From NCBI RefSeq assembly GCF_028561275.1, contig NZ_JAQQTF010000007.1, positions 468,799-532,798 on the forward strand: 64,000 bases of DNA. The letters run 5' to 3'. The notes beneath the pieces are model-generated. The model saw only the letters and a program-made list of their open reading frames with translations, was not told the origin of the DNA and did no database searches. Shown one piece after another: positions 53,778 through 62,306 of this stretch. Source of the DNA: Aureisphaera galaxeae (GTDB lineage Bacteria > Bacteroidota > Bacteroidia > Flavobacteriales > Flavobacteriaceae). The stretch's first letter is position 1. Each line of letters starts with the position of its first letter. The position numbers and the translations under genes are program-made.

Positions 53778-53853
53778 GCATAGGTGTCGCCGGTTCGAAT
53801 CCGGTCAATAACGTCCAATGGTTATTGTAGCTCAGTTGGTTAGAGCACTAGCA
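53777..53853 (+). tRNA. Second circularly permuted tRNA-like unit
   Basis: The 3' half (anticodon-stem strand TGCATAG, variable GTGTC, T-arm GCCGG/CCGGT with loop TTCGAAT, acceptor CAATAAC at 53806-53812) precedes the 5' half (acceptor GTTATTG at 53821-53827, TA, a textbook D-arm GCTC/GAGC with loop AGTTGGTTA, then CTAGCA). The acceptor halves pair 7/7 across an 8-nt link. The anticodon stem re-forms as CTAGCA with TGCATAG, six pairs with one bulged A, so the break lies in the anticodon loop and no intact anticodon is encoded. It abuts the permuted Leu unit exactly. Confidence 0.55.
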
Positions 53854-54284
53854 CTACGCTTTTACGTAGATTGTGATCGTAGGATCACCACAAAGGAAGA
53901 AGGCTCACTTGTAAAAAAGGGCCAGCCTTGCCAGGCTAAAAGTGGCAAAAGCAAATGTGGGATCTGTCGGTGTTGGATTTCAAAAAATGAAAGCACAAGT
54001 CCCAAATGTTCTTTGAACCATGATTTGTTGTGCTATACGAAACAACGGCTTTTTCTAAGATCCCTTGAGTGGCAAGCAATAATACTTTAGTGTTGTTAAT
54101 TCCCATTCAAGCTCCGGAAAAACCTGTTGTAGGCTATAGAACAAGGATTGCGGTTCCGTCCATAAGGGATGATAGGCTCCAGTTTGCTTTAAAAGAAGGA
54201 AAAATGATGGTATTCCCGTTACGAATACGATCGATCTATATATGTGTAACCGTTTGCCCTTGGGCGAACATAAAATTGAGAACC
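53854..54284 (+). ncRNA. Structured leader between the tRNA-like array and the slipin gene
   Basis: No recognised gene in 431 nt. Strong local hairpins are visible: CTACG/CGTAG around CTTTTA (53854-53869), GTGATC/GATCAC around GTAG (53872-53887), AGCCT/AGGCT around TGCC (53924-53937) and GTTTGCCC/GGGCGAAC (54251-54268) just before the slipin start. A 90-codon Cys-rich frame starting at 53818 runs through tRNA-like sequence and is not supported as a gene. Probably a continuation of the array RNA. Confidence 0.4.
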
Positions 54285-55388
54285 ATGAGAAAAGTTCGAA
54301 TTAATGCTGGACAAGCAGGTTTGGTCTTCAAAAGAGGAGATTACAAACGCGTATTGACCGAAGGAGTACATTGGTTGAGTTTCGGGGAATCCGTAATTAA
54401 ATACAACCTTGCCGTTCCTTTCGCCAATAGTACGGTCGCGCTAGAGGTTTTAATGCGTGATGAGGCATTGGTGAACATGTGGCACGTGATCGACGTATTG
54501 GATAATGAGTTGGTGATCGTGTTCAAAAACGGAAAGTATAACCAAACCCTTACCGCGGGGCGCTATGTCTTCTGGAAAGGATTGGTAGATTATACCTTTA
54601 CCCGTGCAGATTTGAATAAGATCTACATTACCGAGAAGATCGATAAGGCTTTGTTTACCAAATACGAATTGGCCAAGCACGTCCGTATTTTTGAAGTAGC
54701 CGCATACGAAAAAGCGGTCCTTTTGGTAGACGATGAGTACGTTAAGACCCTAACGGGGGGTACGTACCGATTCTGGAGAAATGATACTTCCATTAAAATT
54801 GCCAAGGTAGACTTGCGTCAATTGCAATTGGAGGTCGCTGGACAGGAATTGTTGACCAAGGACAAAGCTGCCATCCGTATTAACTTTTACGCGCAGTACA
54901 AGGTAGCGGATATTGAAAAGGCGGTTCTTAAAAACAAGGATTACGAGAAGCAATTGTATGTAATCATGCAGTTGGCATTGCGTAGTTTCGTGGGAACCTA
55001 CACCTTGGATGAATTGTTGGAAAACAAGGAGGCCATTGCGAAAGCTGTGTTTGAGGACACAAAAACAGCCGCAACCAAATTGGGGGTAACCTTGTCTAAC
55101 TGCGGTATCCGTGATGTGATCTTGACAGGTGAAATGAAGGAAATCATGAACCGTGTATTGGTGGCGCAAAAACAAGCGCAGGCCAATGTCATTACACGTC
55201 GGGAAGAGACAGCTTCTACACGTAGCTTGTTAAACACAGCGAAGTTGATGGAAGACAATGAAATGCTTTACAAATTGAAGGAGATGGAGTACGTTGAAAA
55301 GATCGCCGAAAAGATCGGTGAGATTACCCTTAACGGAAATGGCGGTATGGTAAAGCAGTTGAAGGAGATATTTGCCAATAGTAAATAA
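54285..55388 (+). CDS. Slipin/SPFH (Band 7) family protein
   Basis: 367 residues from the ATG at 54285; the frame is open upstream but runs through the structured leader. Residues ~1-175 contain two related beta-rich segments (VFKNGKYNQTLTAGRYVFWK and LLVDDEYVKTLTGGTYRFWR). Residues ~180-300 are the SPFH core (INFYAQYKVADIEKAVLKNK, LALRSFVGTYTLDELLENKE, GVTLSNCGIRDVILTGEMKE), followed by a coiled coil (VLVAQKQAQANVITRREETA). No membrane helix is seen, unlike typical stomatins. SPFH proteins form ring-like assemblies at membranes, and slipins occur with RNA-repair genes in some bacteria (family knowledge). Here it closes the tRNA-like array operon. Confidence 0.9.
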   Translation: MRKVRINAGQAGLVFKRGDYKRVLTEGVHWLSFGESVIKYNLAVPFANSTVALEVLMRDEALVNMWHVIDVLDNELVIVFKNGKYNQTLTAGRYVFWKGLVDYTFTRADLNKIYITEKIDKALFTKYELAKHVRIFEVAAYEKAVLLVDDEYVKTLTGGTYRFWRNDTSIKIAKVDLRQLQLEVAGQELLTKDKAAIRINFYAQYKVADIEKAVLKNKDYEKQLYVIMQLALRSFVGTYTLDELLENKEAIAKAVFEDTKTAATKLGVTLSNCGIRDVILTGEMKEIMNRVLVAQKQAQANVITRREETASTRSLLNTAKLMEDNEMLYKLKEMEYVEKIAEKIGEITLNGNGGMVKQLKEIFANSK

Positions 55389-55397
55389 AGACCGAAA

Positions 55398-55426
55398 GGC
55401 GCTATCCTAGGATAGCGCCTTTTTTA
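55398..55426 (+). terminator. Strong terminator of the slipin operon
   Basis: GGCGCTATCC and GGATAGCGCC form a perfect palindrome (55398-55419) followed by a T run, 10 bp after the slipin stop. Confidence 0.92.
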
Positions 55427-55433
55427 ATAAAAA

Positions 55434-55464
55434 ACCGCCAAAAGTCGTTTTGACTTTTAGCGGT
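55434..55464. terminator. Second hairpin, possibly bidirectional terminator
   Basis: ACCGC plus AAAAGTC pair with GACTTTT plus GCGGT around a GTTTT loop, directly downstream of the slipin terminator. An A run precedes it. It may back up the first terminator. Confidence 0.5.
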
Positions 55465-55653
55465 CTATTTCATAGCAATTAATAAAGTAGGTAGGTTGTA
55501 GGTTAAGTGTACTATAAAAAATCTATCTACTAATCAACGGTGTAAAAGTAGCCCATATTATGGCATTTATGGGGTCTTATGAGAAAAATATGATATAATT
55601 TGAGGCTGTTTTATGAGATTACGGGTTACTTTTGAGTGATTTTATTAGAAGTT

Positions 55654-57588
55654 ATGAGAAAATCGATTTTCAGCTTACTATGTTGCCTCAGTGTTTTTTT
55701 AGGGGTGTCTCAAGAACAGGATAGTCTTGAGATCGCTCAAAATAAAAGGAACCTGCAAGTTCAACTCAATAATAATGAAGTTTCCGATAACGACAAGGTA
55801 GATGTACTTCATGATTTGGGAGAATTGTACTACGGCGAAGAGAATGATAGTGCCTACTATTACCTAAAAAGTGCATTGAGTCTTTCCAAACTTAGGAACG
55901 ACAGTTTACGCATTGCAGATTCCTATGTGAAGTTAAGTCTTGTAGGAATTTATATAGACGATTACGATACCGCTCTTGCTTATATCGATAGTACCTTTAT
56001 CTACGCACATAAAACAGATCCCAGGTATTTCGGAAGTGTGGGGTGGGCCTATAGTATCGAGGGAATCGTGTACAACAATTATGAGAAAATGGATTTGGCC
56101 TTAGAGAACATTTTATTGGCCAATAGTTTTTTGGAAAAGGCGGAAAAGGATGAGGAAACCCAAGAATATCTCATAGAGAATTATAACGACCTTTCTATAG
56201 TATACTTTAATATTGGATCCTATGAAACGGCTTCTAAATATGCGCATACCGCTTTAGAAAAAGCCAAGGAAGCCGATAGTGATTATTATGAAGCTCAAAA
56301 CCACGATATGCTTGGGCTTATTTACAATGCACAAAAGGAATATGAATTGGCAGAGAAGCATTTGGACAGCGCCAATATGCATTATGAAAGTGTAGGTAAT
56401 GATGAGGGTAAAATGAGTACTGCCAGTAACCGTGGTTTTCTGTACCGCAGTCGGGGCATGTATCAAAGAGCTAAAGAAGAATATAAAAAGTCACTGGAGC
56501 TTAGCAAGAAAGTAGAGGATGTGTTTTCGCGTGTTACGGCCTACACCGATTTGGTAGATGTACATAACTCTACCTTAGAATTAGAGAAGTCAAAGGCGTA
56601 TCTAGATTCCGCCAAGATGTATATTTCAGAATGGGTCATCCCCAATTACGAAACCAACCTGGCGCTTCTGGAATCCAAGATTTTGGAAAAGGAGAATAAT
56701 ATCTCTGGAGGAATAGACATTCTAATGGAAGCTTTGAAGGGAGAAGAACTGAAAACCTTCAAACAATCCGAATTGGATGTATACGAAGAATTGGCCCGTC
56801 TTTTCAAAAAGCGAGGGGATTATGAAAATGGATTGCGCTATTTCGAAAAATTCAATGCGCTAAAAGACACCCTTCAACAAAAAATTCAGAATGATCGACT
56901 CAATGTACTTAGGGTAGAGCAGAACTATAATCAGGTAGTGGCCGAATTGGAAAATACAGAAACACGTTTGCAACTGGCCAATATCGAAAAAAGGGGGTTC
57001 AAAACCCGTCAGTACTTTATTATCGGTATTGCGATCATGTTAATTCTCTTCGCTGTATTCCTCTTCTTTAGGGAGCGTAAATTGAATACCACCCGTCGTG
57101 CCGCACTCAAGTCGAAACAGGAAGTATTGAAGTTGAAGAAGGCAGCCCTTGATACTGAAATGCGATTCAAGAACAAACAGATTACGGAGTTTGCCATTCA
57201 CATTTCAGAAAAGAACGAATTGTTGGAAAAAATCAAATCGAAATTACGGGGTATTAAGGTGACCAATGAGACCTACCGGGAAATGGTGAATGATGCCCTT
57301 CATTTCATCAATAGTGATATTGAACAGAATAAGGAAAAAGTACAGTTGTATCAGCACATCGATGAAACCACAGACTCTTTCGGGGCTAAAATTGAACAGC
57401 TTTACCCCAACCTTTCTTCCAAAGAAAAGAAGGTAGCCATCATGCTTCGATTGGGGCAAACCTCCAAGCAAATTGGAGTACAATTGAACATTAGCCCAGC
57501 CAGTGTGGACAACTACCGTTACAACCTGAGAAAGAAAATGGAGATTCCCAAGGGGCAATCGCTTAAAGGCTTTATTCAGAATCTGTAA
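55654..57588 (+). CDS. Membrane-anchored TPR regulator with C-terminal LuxR-type HTH
   Basis: 644 residues from the ATG at 55654 (a GTG at 55636 is less likely because the signal peptide MRKSIFSLLCCLSVFLG starts here). Residues ~30-420 contain about seven TPR units (LHDLGELYYGEENDSAYYYL, ALEKAKEADSDYYEAQNHDM, ASNRGFLYRSRGMYQRAKEE) predicted to lie outside the cytoplasm. One membrane helix follows (FIIGIAIMLILFAVFLFF, ~455-475), then a coiled coil, then a LuxR-type HTH (LSSKEKKVAIMLRLGQTSKQ, with SPASVDNYRYNLRKKM). It probably senses an envelope or protein signal and binds DNA. Targets unknown. Confidence 0.87.
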   Translation: MRKSIFSLLCCLSVFLGVSQEQDSLEIAQNKRNLQVQLNNNEVSDNDKVDVLHDLGELYYGEENDSAYYYLKSALSLSKLRNDSLRIADSYVKLSLVGIYIDDYDTALAYIDSTFIYAHKTDPRYFGSVGWAYSIEGIVYNNYEKMDLALENILLANSFLEKAEKDEETQEYLIENYNDLSIVYFNIGSYETASKYAHTALEKAKEADSDYYEAQNHDMLGLIYNAQKEYELAEKHLDSANMHYESVGNDEGKMSTASNRGFLYRSRGMYQRAKEEYKKSLELSKKVEDVFSRVTAYTDLVDVHNSTLELEKSKAYLDSAKMYISEWVIPNYETNLALLESKILEKENNISGGIDILMEALKGEELKTFKQSELDVYEELARLFKKRGDYENGLRYFEKFNALKDTLQQKIQNDRLNVLRVEQNYNQVVAELENTETRLQLANIEKRGFKTRQYFIIGIAIMLILFAVFLFFRERKLNTTRRAALKSKQEVLKLKKAALDTEMRFKNKQITEFAIHISEKNELLEKIKSKLRGIKVTNETYREMVNDALHFINSDIEQNKEKVQLYQHIDETTDSFGAKIEQLYPNLSSKEKKVAIMLRLGQTSKQIGVQLNISPASVDNYRYNLRKKMEIPKGQSLKGFIQNL

Positions 57589-58491
57589 TTAGAAATAGAT
57601 TTCCTGTGCCATCCGGAAGGTATTGGCATGGGCTTCAATTATAATTTTGATGTCGGGTGAATAACCGCCTCCCATACTTACCTGTACGGGAATTCCAAGG
57701 TCTTTGCAGGTTTGTAATACGAATCGATCCCGTTCCTTGCAACCTTCTAGCGTACATCCCAACCTACCCAATTTATCGGTAGCCAAAATATCCACACCAC
57801 TTAAGTAGAAAATGAAGTCAGGTTTTTCGGTTTCAATAAGCTCGGGGAGTATTTCCTTGATTTTAGAAAGGTATTGCTCATCTTCTGTACCGTCATCCAA
57901 GCCTATATCCAAATCGCTTACTTCTTTTTTGAAGGGGTAATTCTTACCGCCATGCATGGAAAAAGTAAAGACGTCTGGATCGTTTTGAAAAATTTCTGCA
58001 GTCCCATTGCCCTGATGCACATCCAAATCGACCATTAGGATCTTCTTAGCCTTTCCCTTGGCTAAAAGGTACTTCGCCCCAACCGCCTGATCGTTAAACA
58101 GGCAGAAGGCTTCACCTCGATCCGTATAGGCATGATGGGTGCCTCCAGCAATGTTCATAGCGATCCCATGTTGTAAGGCATATTTACATCCTTCAATCGT
58201 TCCTTGGGTAATACACTCTTCCCGCTCCACCAATTTTGTAGACAGGGGAAACCCAATTTTTCGAATGGCCTTTTTGTCCAAGGTTAGATTTCGAAGGGAG
58301 GCAACGTATTCGGAAGTGTGAACGGCAAATACATGTTCGTCATTCAAGGGTCCCGGAACGAAGAAATTCTCCTCGCTGCACGTGCCTTCCAGCAATAGTT
58401 GTTGGTGCAAGAGTTCGTATTTGGACATGGGGAACCGATGCCCTAACGGAAGGTTATGTTTAAAAATAGGATGGTACGCTATCTTGAGCAC
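57589..58491 (-). CDS. Histone-deacetylase-family (acetoin utilisation-like) zinc amidohydrolase
   Basis: 300 residues, cytoplasmic. Motifs of the HDAC/AcuC superfamily are in order: GTHHAYTDRGEAFCLFNDQA (active-site His pair and Phe-Asn-Asp), MVDLDVHQGNGTAEIFQND (Zn ligands Asp and His), FSMHGGKNYPF and SGVDILATDKLGRLG (second Zn Asp). The length fits class II-like bacterial deacetylases, acting on acetylated polyamines or proteins. It lies 3 bp downstream of metG on the same strand, probably co-transcribed. Confidence 0.92.
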   Translation of the reverse strand: MLKIAYHPIFKHNLPLGHRFPMSKYELLHQQLLLEGTCSEENFFVPGPLNDEHVFAVHTSEYVASLRNLTLDKKAIRKIGFPLSTKLVEREECITQGTIEGCKYALQHGIAMNIAGGTHHAYTDRGEAFCLFNDQAVGAKYLLAKGKAKKILMVDLDVHQGNGTAEIFQNDPDVFTFSMHGGKNYPFKKEVSDLDIGLDDGTEDEQYLSKIKEILPELIETEKPDFIFYLSGVDILATDKLGRLGCTLEGCKERDRFVLQTCKDLGIPVQVSMGGGYSPDIKIIIEAHANTFRMAQEIYF

Positions 58492-58494
58492 GAT

Positions 58495-60564
58495 CTAATT
58501 AATGGTCGCCCCATTATCCACTCCGTCCGTATCTGGATTTACAAAGACGAGCTTACCTTCTGGAGTTTCGGTCATTAAGATCATACCTTGACTTTCCACC
58601 CCCCGTAAAGGTCTTGGTGCCAAATTAACGAGTACGGTAACTTTTTTACCGATAATTTCTTCCGCAGAAAAACTTTCGGCAATTCCAGAGACAATGGTGC
58701 GAACGTCAATACCCGTATCCACTTTCAATACCATCAACTTCTTGGTCTTTGGCATTTTTTCGGCCTCAAGAATGGTCCCTACGCGCATGTCCAATTTGGT
58801 AAAATCATCAAATTGAATGGTATCCTTTTGAGGAACTACTTCTTTGGCTTCTGCTTCATTAGCCGCTTTACTCGCTTCTAGTTTGTCCAATTGTGTCTGA
58901 ATTTGTTTGTCTTCAATTTTGCTGAAAAGTAATTCACTTTTCCCAATACGATGCCTGGAAGGCAACAATGGCTCTTCTTGTGAAACACTTTGCCAATTAA
59001 TGCTACCGTCTACTTCCGAATGTTGTAGAATGCGTTTCAATTTATCTGAAGTATGCGGCAAAAAGGGTTCGCTCAATACTGCAAGGGCACTGGCAATCTG
59101 AAGGGCTACATACATTACCGTTTTGGTACGCTCCTCGTCAGTTTTTATGGTTTTCCAAGGCTCTTCGTCTGCCAAATATTTGTTCCCTAAGCGTGCTACA
59201 TTCATTAGCTCTTGTTGTGCTTCGCGAAAACGATAGCGTTCTAAAGAACTCGAAATGACAGCGGGATATGCTTTTAATTCTTGCAAGGTATTTTCGTCCA
59301 CTTCGGTAAGGGTACCTGGTTGTGGAATTTCGCCTTCGTAGTACTTATGCGTTAGCACAGCAACCCGATTCACAAAGTTCCCGAAGATAGCAACCAATTC
59401 ACTATTGTTACGCTGCTGAAAGTCGGACCAAGTAAAATCGTTGTCCTTGGTTTCGGGGGCATTGGCGGTAAGTACATACCTCAGCACATCTTGTTGTCCG
59501 GGAAAATCTTCTAAATATTCATGCAACCAAACTGCCCAGTTCCTGCTCGTAGAGATTTTATTACTTTCCAAATTCAGGAACTCATTGGCAGGTACATTTT
59601 CCGGTAAAATATAGCTTCCCTCACCTTTCAGCATACTAGGGAAAATGATACAGTGGAATACGATGTTATCCTTCCCAATGAAGTGCAATAACTTGGTGTC
59701 TTCATCCTTCCAATAGGGTTCCCAATCTTTTCCTTCGCGTTCGGCCCATTCCTTGGTGGCCGAAATGTAGCCTATGGGAGCATCGAACCACACATAAAGA
59801 ACCTTACCTTCTGCTCCGTCTACTGGAACGGGAATTCCCCAATCCAGATCACGGGTTACCGCTCTGGGTTGCAATCCATCGTTAATCCAAGACTTGCACT
59901 GTCCATAGACATTGGTTTTCCAGTCTTTTTCATGGCCTTTCAGGATCCAGTCGCTCAACCAATCTTGATATTCGTTTAAGGGTAAGAACCAGTGTTTTGT
60001 TTCTTTCTTAATGGGCTTGCTACCAGAAATAGCACTTTTTGGGTTGATGAGATCTACTGCATTATGGGAAGTACCACAGTTTTCACATTGGTCCCCATAA
60101 CTTTCTTCATAACCACATTTGGGACAAGTCCCGATGACAAAACGATCGGCCAAAAATTGCCCTGCTTCTTCGTCATACAATTGCTCGGTTACCTCTTCAA
60201 TAAACTTCCCGTCATCATAGAGCTTCTTAAAAAATTCTGAAGCCGTATCATGATGAACCTTTGCCGAAGTCCTGGAGTAGTTATCGAACGAAATCCCGAA
60301 GTCCTGAAACGATTTTTTAATGATCTCATGATACTTGTCTACCACCTGTTGAGGGGTAATTCCCTCTTTCTTCGCCTTAAGGGTAATAGGCACGCCATGC
60401 TCATCACTTCCACAAACAAAGGCAACATCCTTGCCCTGCAATCGCTGGTAGCGTGCATAAATATCGGAAGGCACATACACTCCGGCCAAATGACCAATGT
60501 GCACGGGGCCATTGGTATAGGGCAATGCGGCGGTAATGGTATATCGTTTCGGGTCTTGGCTCAT
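58495..60564 (-). CDS. metG: Methionyl-tRNA synthetase
   Basis: 689 residues charging tRNA-Met in the cytoplasm. HIGH signature in [14 protein letters not shown], zinc knuckle with CPKCGYEES and CENCG, the [10 protein letters not shown] substrate loop, and KISTSRNW in place of KMSKS, which is usual for Bacteroidota MetG. The C-terminal ~110 residues are the EMAP/tRNA-binding OB domain ([20 protein letters not shown], then [16 protein letters not shown]). Full length, with no sign of truncation. Start at 60564 is immediately before [10 protein letters not shown]. Confidence 0.97.
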   Translation of the reverse strand: MSQDPKRYTITAALPYTNGPVHIGHLAGVYVPSDIYARYQRLQGKDVAFVCGSDEHGVPITLKAKKEGITPQQVVDKYHEIIKKSFQDFGISFDNYSRTSAKVHHDTASEFFKKLYDDGKFIEEVTEQLYDEEAGQFLADRFVIGTCPKCGYEESYGDQCENCGTSHNAVDLINPKSAISGSKPIKKETKHWFLPLNEYQDWLSDWILKGHEKDWKTNVYGQCKSWINDGLQPRAVTRDLDWGIPVPVDGAEGKVLYVWFDAPIGYISATKEWAEREGKDWEPYWKDEDTKLLHFIGKDNIVFHCIIFPSMLKGEGSYILPENVPANEFLNLESNKISTSRNWAVWLHEYLEDFPGQQDVLRYVLTANAPETKDNDFTWSDFQQRNNSELVAIFGNFVNRVAVLTHKYYEGEIPQPGTLTEVDENTLQELKAYPAVISSSLERYRFREAQQELMNVARLGNKYLADEEPWKTIKTDEERTKTVMYVALQIASALAVLSEPFLPHTSDKLKRILQHSEVDGSINWQSVSQEEPLLPSRHRIGKSELLFSKIEDKQIQTQLDKLEASKAANEAEAKEVVPQKDTIQFDDFTKLDMRVGTILEAEKMPKTKKLMVLKVDTGIDVRTIVSGIAESFSAEEIIGKKVTVLVNLAPRPLRGVESQGMILMTETPEGKLVFVNPDTDGVDNGATIN

Positions 60565-60620
60565 CGTTCCATTTTTGAAAAAGCAAAAGTAAGGATTTTA
60601 TCGCTCAGGGAGGCCATTGT

Positions 60621-60651
60621 AAAAAGAAAAGCTCCCTATTTCAGGGAGCTT
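60621..60651 (-). terminator. Terminator of the DUF1501 gene
   Basis: AAGCTCCCT (60629-60637) pairs with AGGGAGCTT (60643-60651) around ATTTC. On the minus strand this gives a stem followed by a T-rich tail, 24 bp past the stop of the gene ending at 60675. Confidence 0.85.
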
Positions 60652-60674
60652 CTTTGCGTTTATTTTAATCGGAA

Positions 60675-62297
60675 TTATTGAATCAGGATCGACTTGCTAT
60701 AACTCTGTCCGCCTGTCTTAATCCTGTAGATGTATTGTCCGAAATTCAATCGGGTATTAACACTGGATTTCACATCGATTTTATGGCGTCCGGCAAATAG
60801 CATTTCATTTTTAAGTCGCGCGATTTCTTTTCCGGTAATATCGAACAATCGAATATCCACATGTGCCGTAACGGGCATTTGCAGTTCGATGAATGTGCTG
60901 TTATTGTCGTAGGTAGGGCGATGTACCATGCGGGTCACATTGCTGAAATCGTTCACCCCTAGAATATCACAATTGAAACCAAGGTCCAGATTTTCATACG
61001 TCTGGCCCAAAAGGATGAGGTCCAAAATGGAAGGGTCTAAACAGAACCAATTGGTAAGCACGCTGGTGTATACATCCCTAAAGTCGGTAGAAGGGATGAG
61101 GTTATCGTCTTGATCCCACGTACTTAAATCGGGATGCTGATTAATGAACCCATTGCCTTCTAAAGCAGGACCGAACAACATTACGGGCGAAGCCGCTCCG
61201 TGATCCGTTCCGTTACTTCCGTTTTCGTAGGGACGACGACCAAATTCTGAAATGGTCATGCCCAATACCTTATCATCCAATCCAACAGCAGCCAAGTCCT
61301 GAAAGAAAAGATTCATGGAATTGGAAAGGTCCTGTAATAGGGTCTGATGTTCCTCTAACTGATTGGCGTGCGTATCGAAACCATTCAGCGTTACCATGTA
61401 TACCTTGGTTCCCAAATTCCCTTTGATCATTCGGGCCACAATGGCCAACTGATTGGCCAAATCTTCGTCTTCATAAGTCACATCATTACTGGATGCCATA
61501 TAGGCTTGGTTAATGATGTCTGCATAAAAGAAAGTGGTGTTTGTGGTAGCTCTCATAAAGAGTAACTTATCCCCATACACACAATCTGGGATATCTAAAA
61601 CATCGTGAACCGTGCCATTTTCGGCAATATTGGCTAACTGATCTGGATTTGCTACCGTAAAGGCATAATTGGTTTCACTTCCTTCAAAAATGAGGTTCCC
61701 AATACTTCCAATCTGCATGGCCGGAGGAATTTCGGGAGGATTTACGATATAATCGGGATATAAATCTTCGAAATAGCGCCCCCACCAACCGGTAGGTTCA
61801 AAATTTACCTCATCGGTCGAAGCCCATATATCGGAACTTCGGAAGTGGGATAGGTTTTGGTCTGGATAGCCTACTCCGTGAACCACTTTCATTTTTCCGT
61901 CCCCCCACATGGATTCCAGGGAATTCATGTAATTGGGAATTCCGAAATCGGCATTCAACATAATCAAATCATTTTGCTCATGTCGAATGGTAGGCCTTAG
62001 GTTCGCATACACATCGTAATCGTATACGGGAACAATCGTATTGAGACCATCGTTACCTCCTTTTAGCCGAACGATAACAAGGATTCGGTCATTTTCATTT
62101 TCGGCAAGGGCCACGGAAAGCGGGGAAGGTTTGGCCGCGGAAACATTGGAGGTTCCCAATACCATACTACCAGCACCAGCAAGTCCGAGGGCTTGTATGA
62201 AGGTACGACGGTTCCACTTGCTGTGTTCTTGGTCGTGAATAAACTTTTCTTCGGCTACCGAAGTTTTCTTTTTGGGTATATCGTGAGAATTACACAT
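60675..62297 (-). CDS. DUF1501 exported protein with T9SS-type C-terminus
   Basis: 540 residues. A twin-arginine-like signal (NRRTFIQALGLAGAGSMVLG) precedes the DUF1501 body (RLKGGNDGLNTIVPVYDY, then GVGYPDQNLSHFRSSDIWAS, TMSEFGRRPYEN-type sequence and NGTDHGAASPVMLFGP), a sulfatase-like fold. The C-terminus (MPVTAHVDIRLFDITGKEIA, ending SYSKSILIQ) is a T9SS sorting domain. DUF1501 and DUF1800 genes are almost always paired and exported; the gene follows DUF1800 by 9 bp. Activity is not established. Confidence 0.9.
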   Translation of the reverse strand: MCNSHDIPKKKTSVAEEKFIHDQEHSKWNRRTFIQALGLAGAGSMVLGTSNVSAAKPSPLSVALAENENDRILVIVRLKGGNDGLNTIVPVYDYDVYANLRPTIRHEQNDLIMLNADFGIPNYMNSLESMWGDGKMKVVHGVGYPDQNLSHFRSSDIWASTDEVNFEPTGWWGRYFEDLYPDYIVNPPEIPPAMQIGSIGNLIFEGSETNYAFTVANPDQLANIAENGTVHDVLDIPDCVYGDKLLFMRATTNTTFFYADIINQAYMASSNDVTYEDEDLANQLAIVARMIKGNLGTKVYMVTLNGFDTHANQLEEHQTLLQDLSNSMNLFFQDLAAVGLDDKVLGMTISEFGRRPYENGSNGTDHGAASPVMLFGPALEGNGFINQHPDLSTWDQDDNLIPSTDFRDVYTSVLTNWFCLDPSILDLILLGQTYENLDLGFNCDILGVNDFSNVTRMVHRPTYDNNSTFIELQMPVTAHVDIRLFDITGKEIARLKNEMLFAGRHKIDVKSSVNTRLNFGQYIYRIKTGGQSYSKSILIQ

Positions 62298-62306
62298 AAT
62301 CGTAGG

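Noticed and set aside
53818..54090. 90-aa Cys-rich plus-strand frame
   Set aside because: It begins inside a tRNA-like 5' half and runs through hairpin-rich RNA; the Cys pattern matches no family I know and there is no start-site support.
54069..54284. 72-codon extension of slipin
   Set aside because: It translates the structured leader; SPFH proteins of this type begin at the ATG at 54285.
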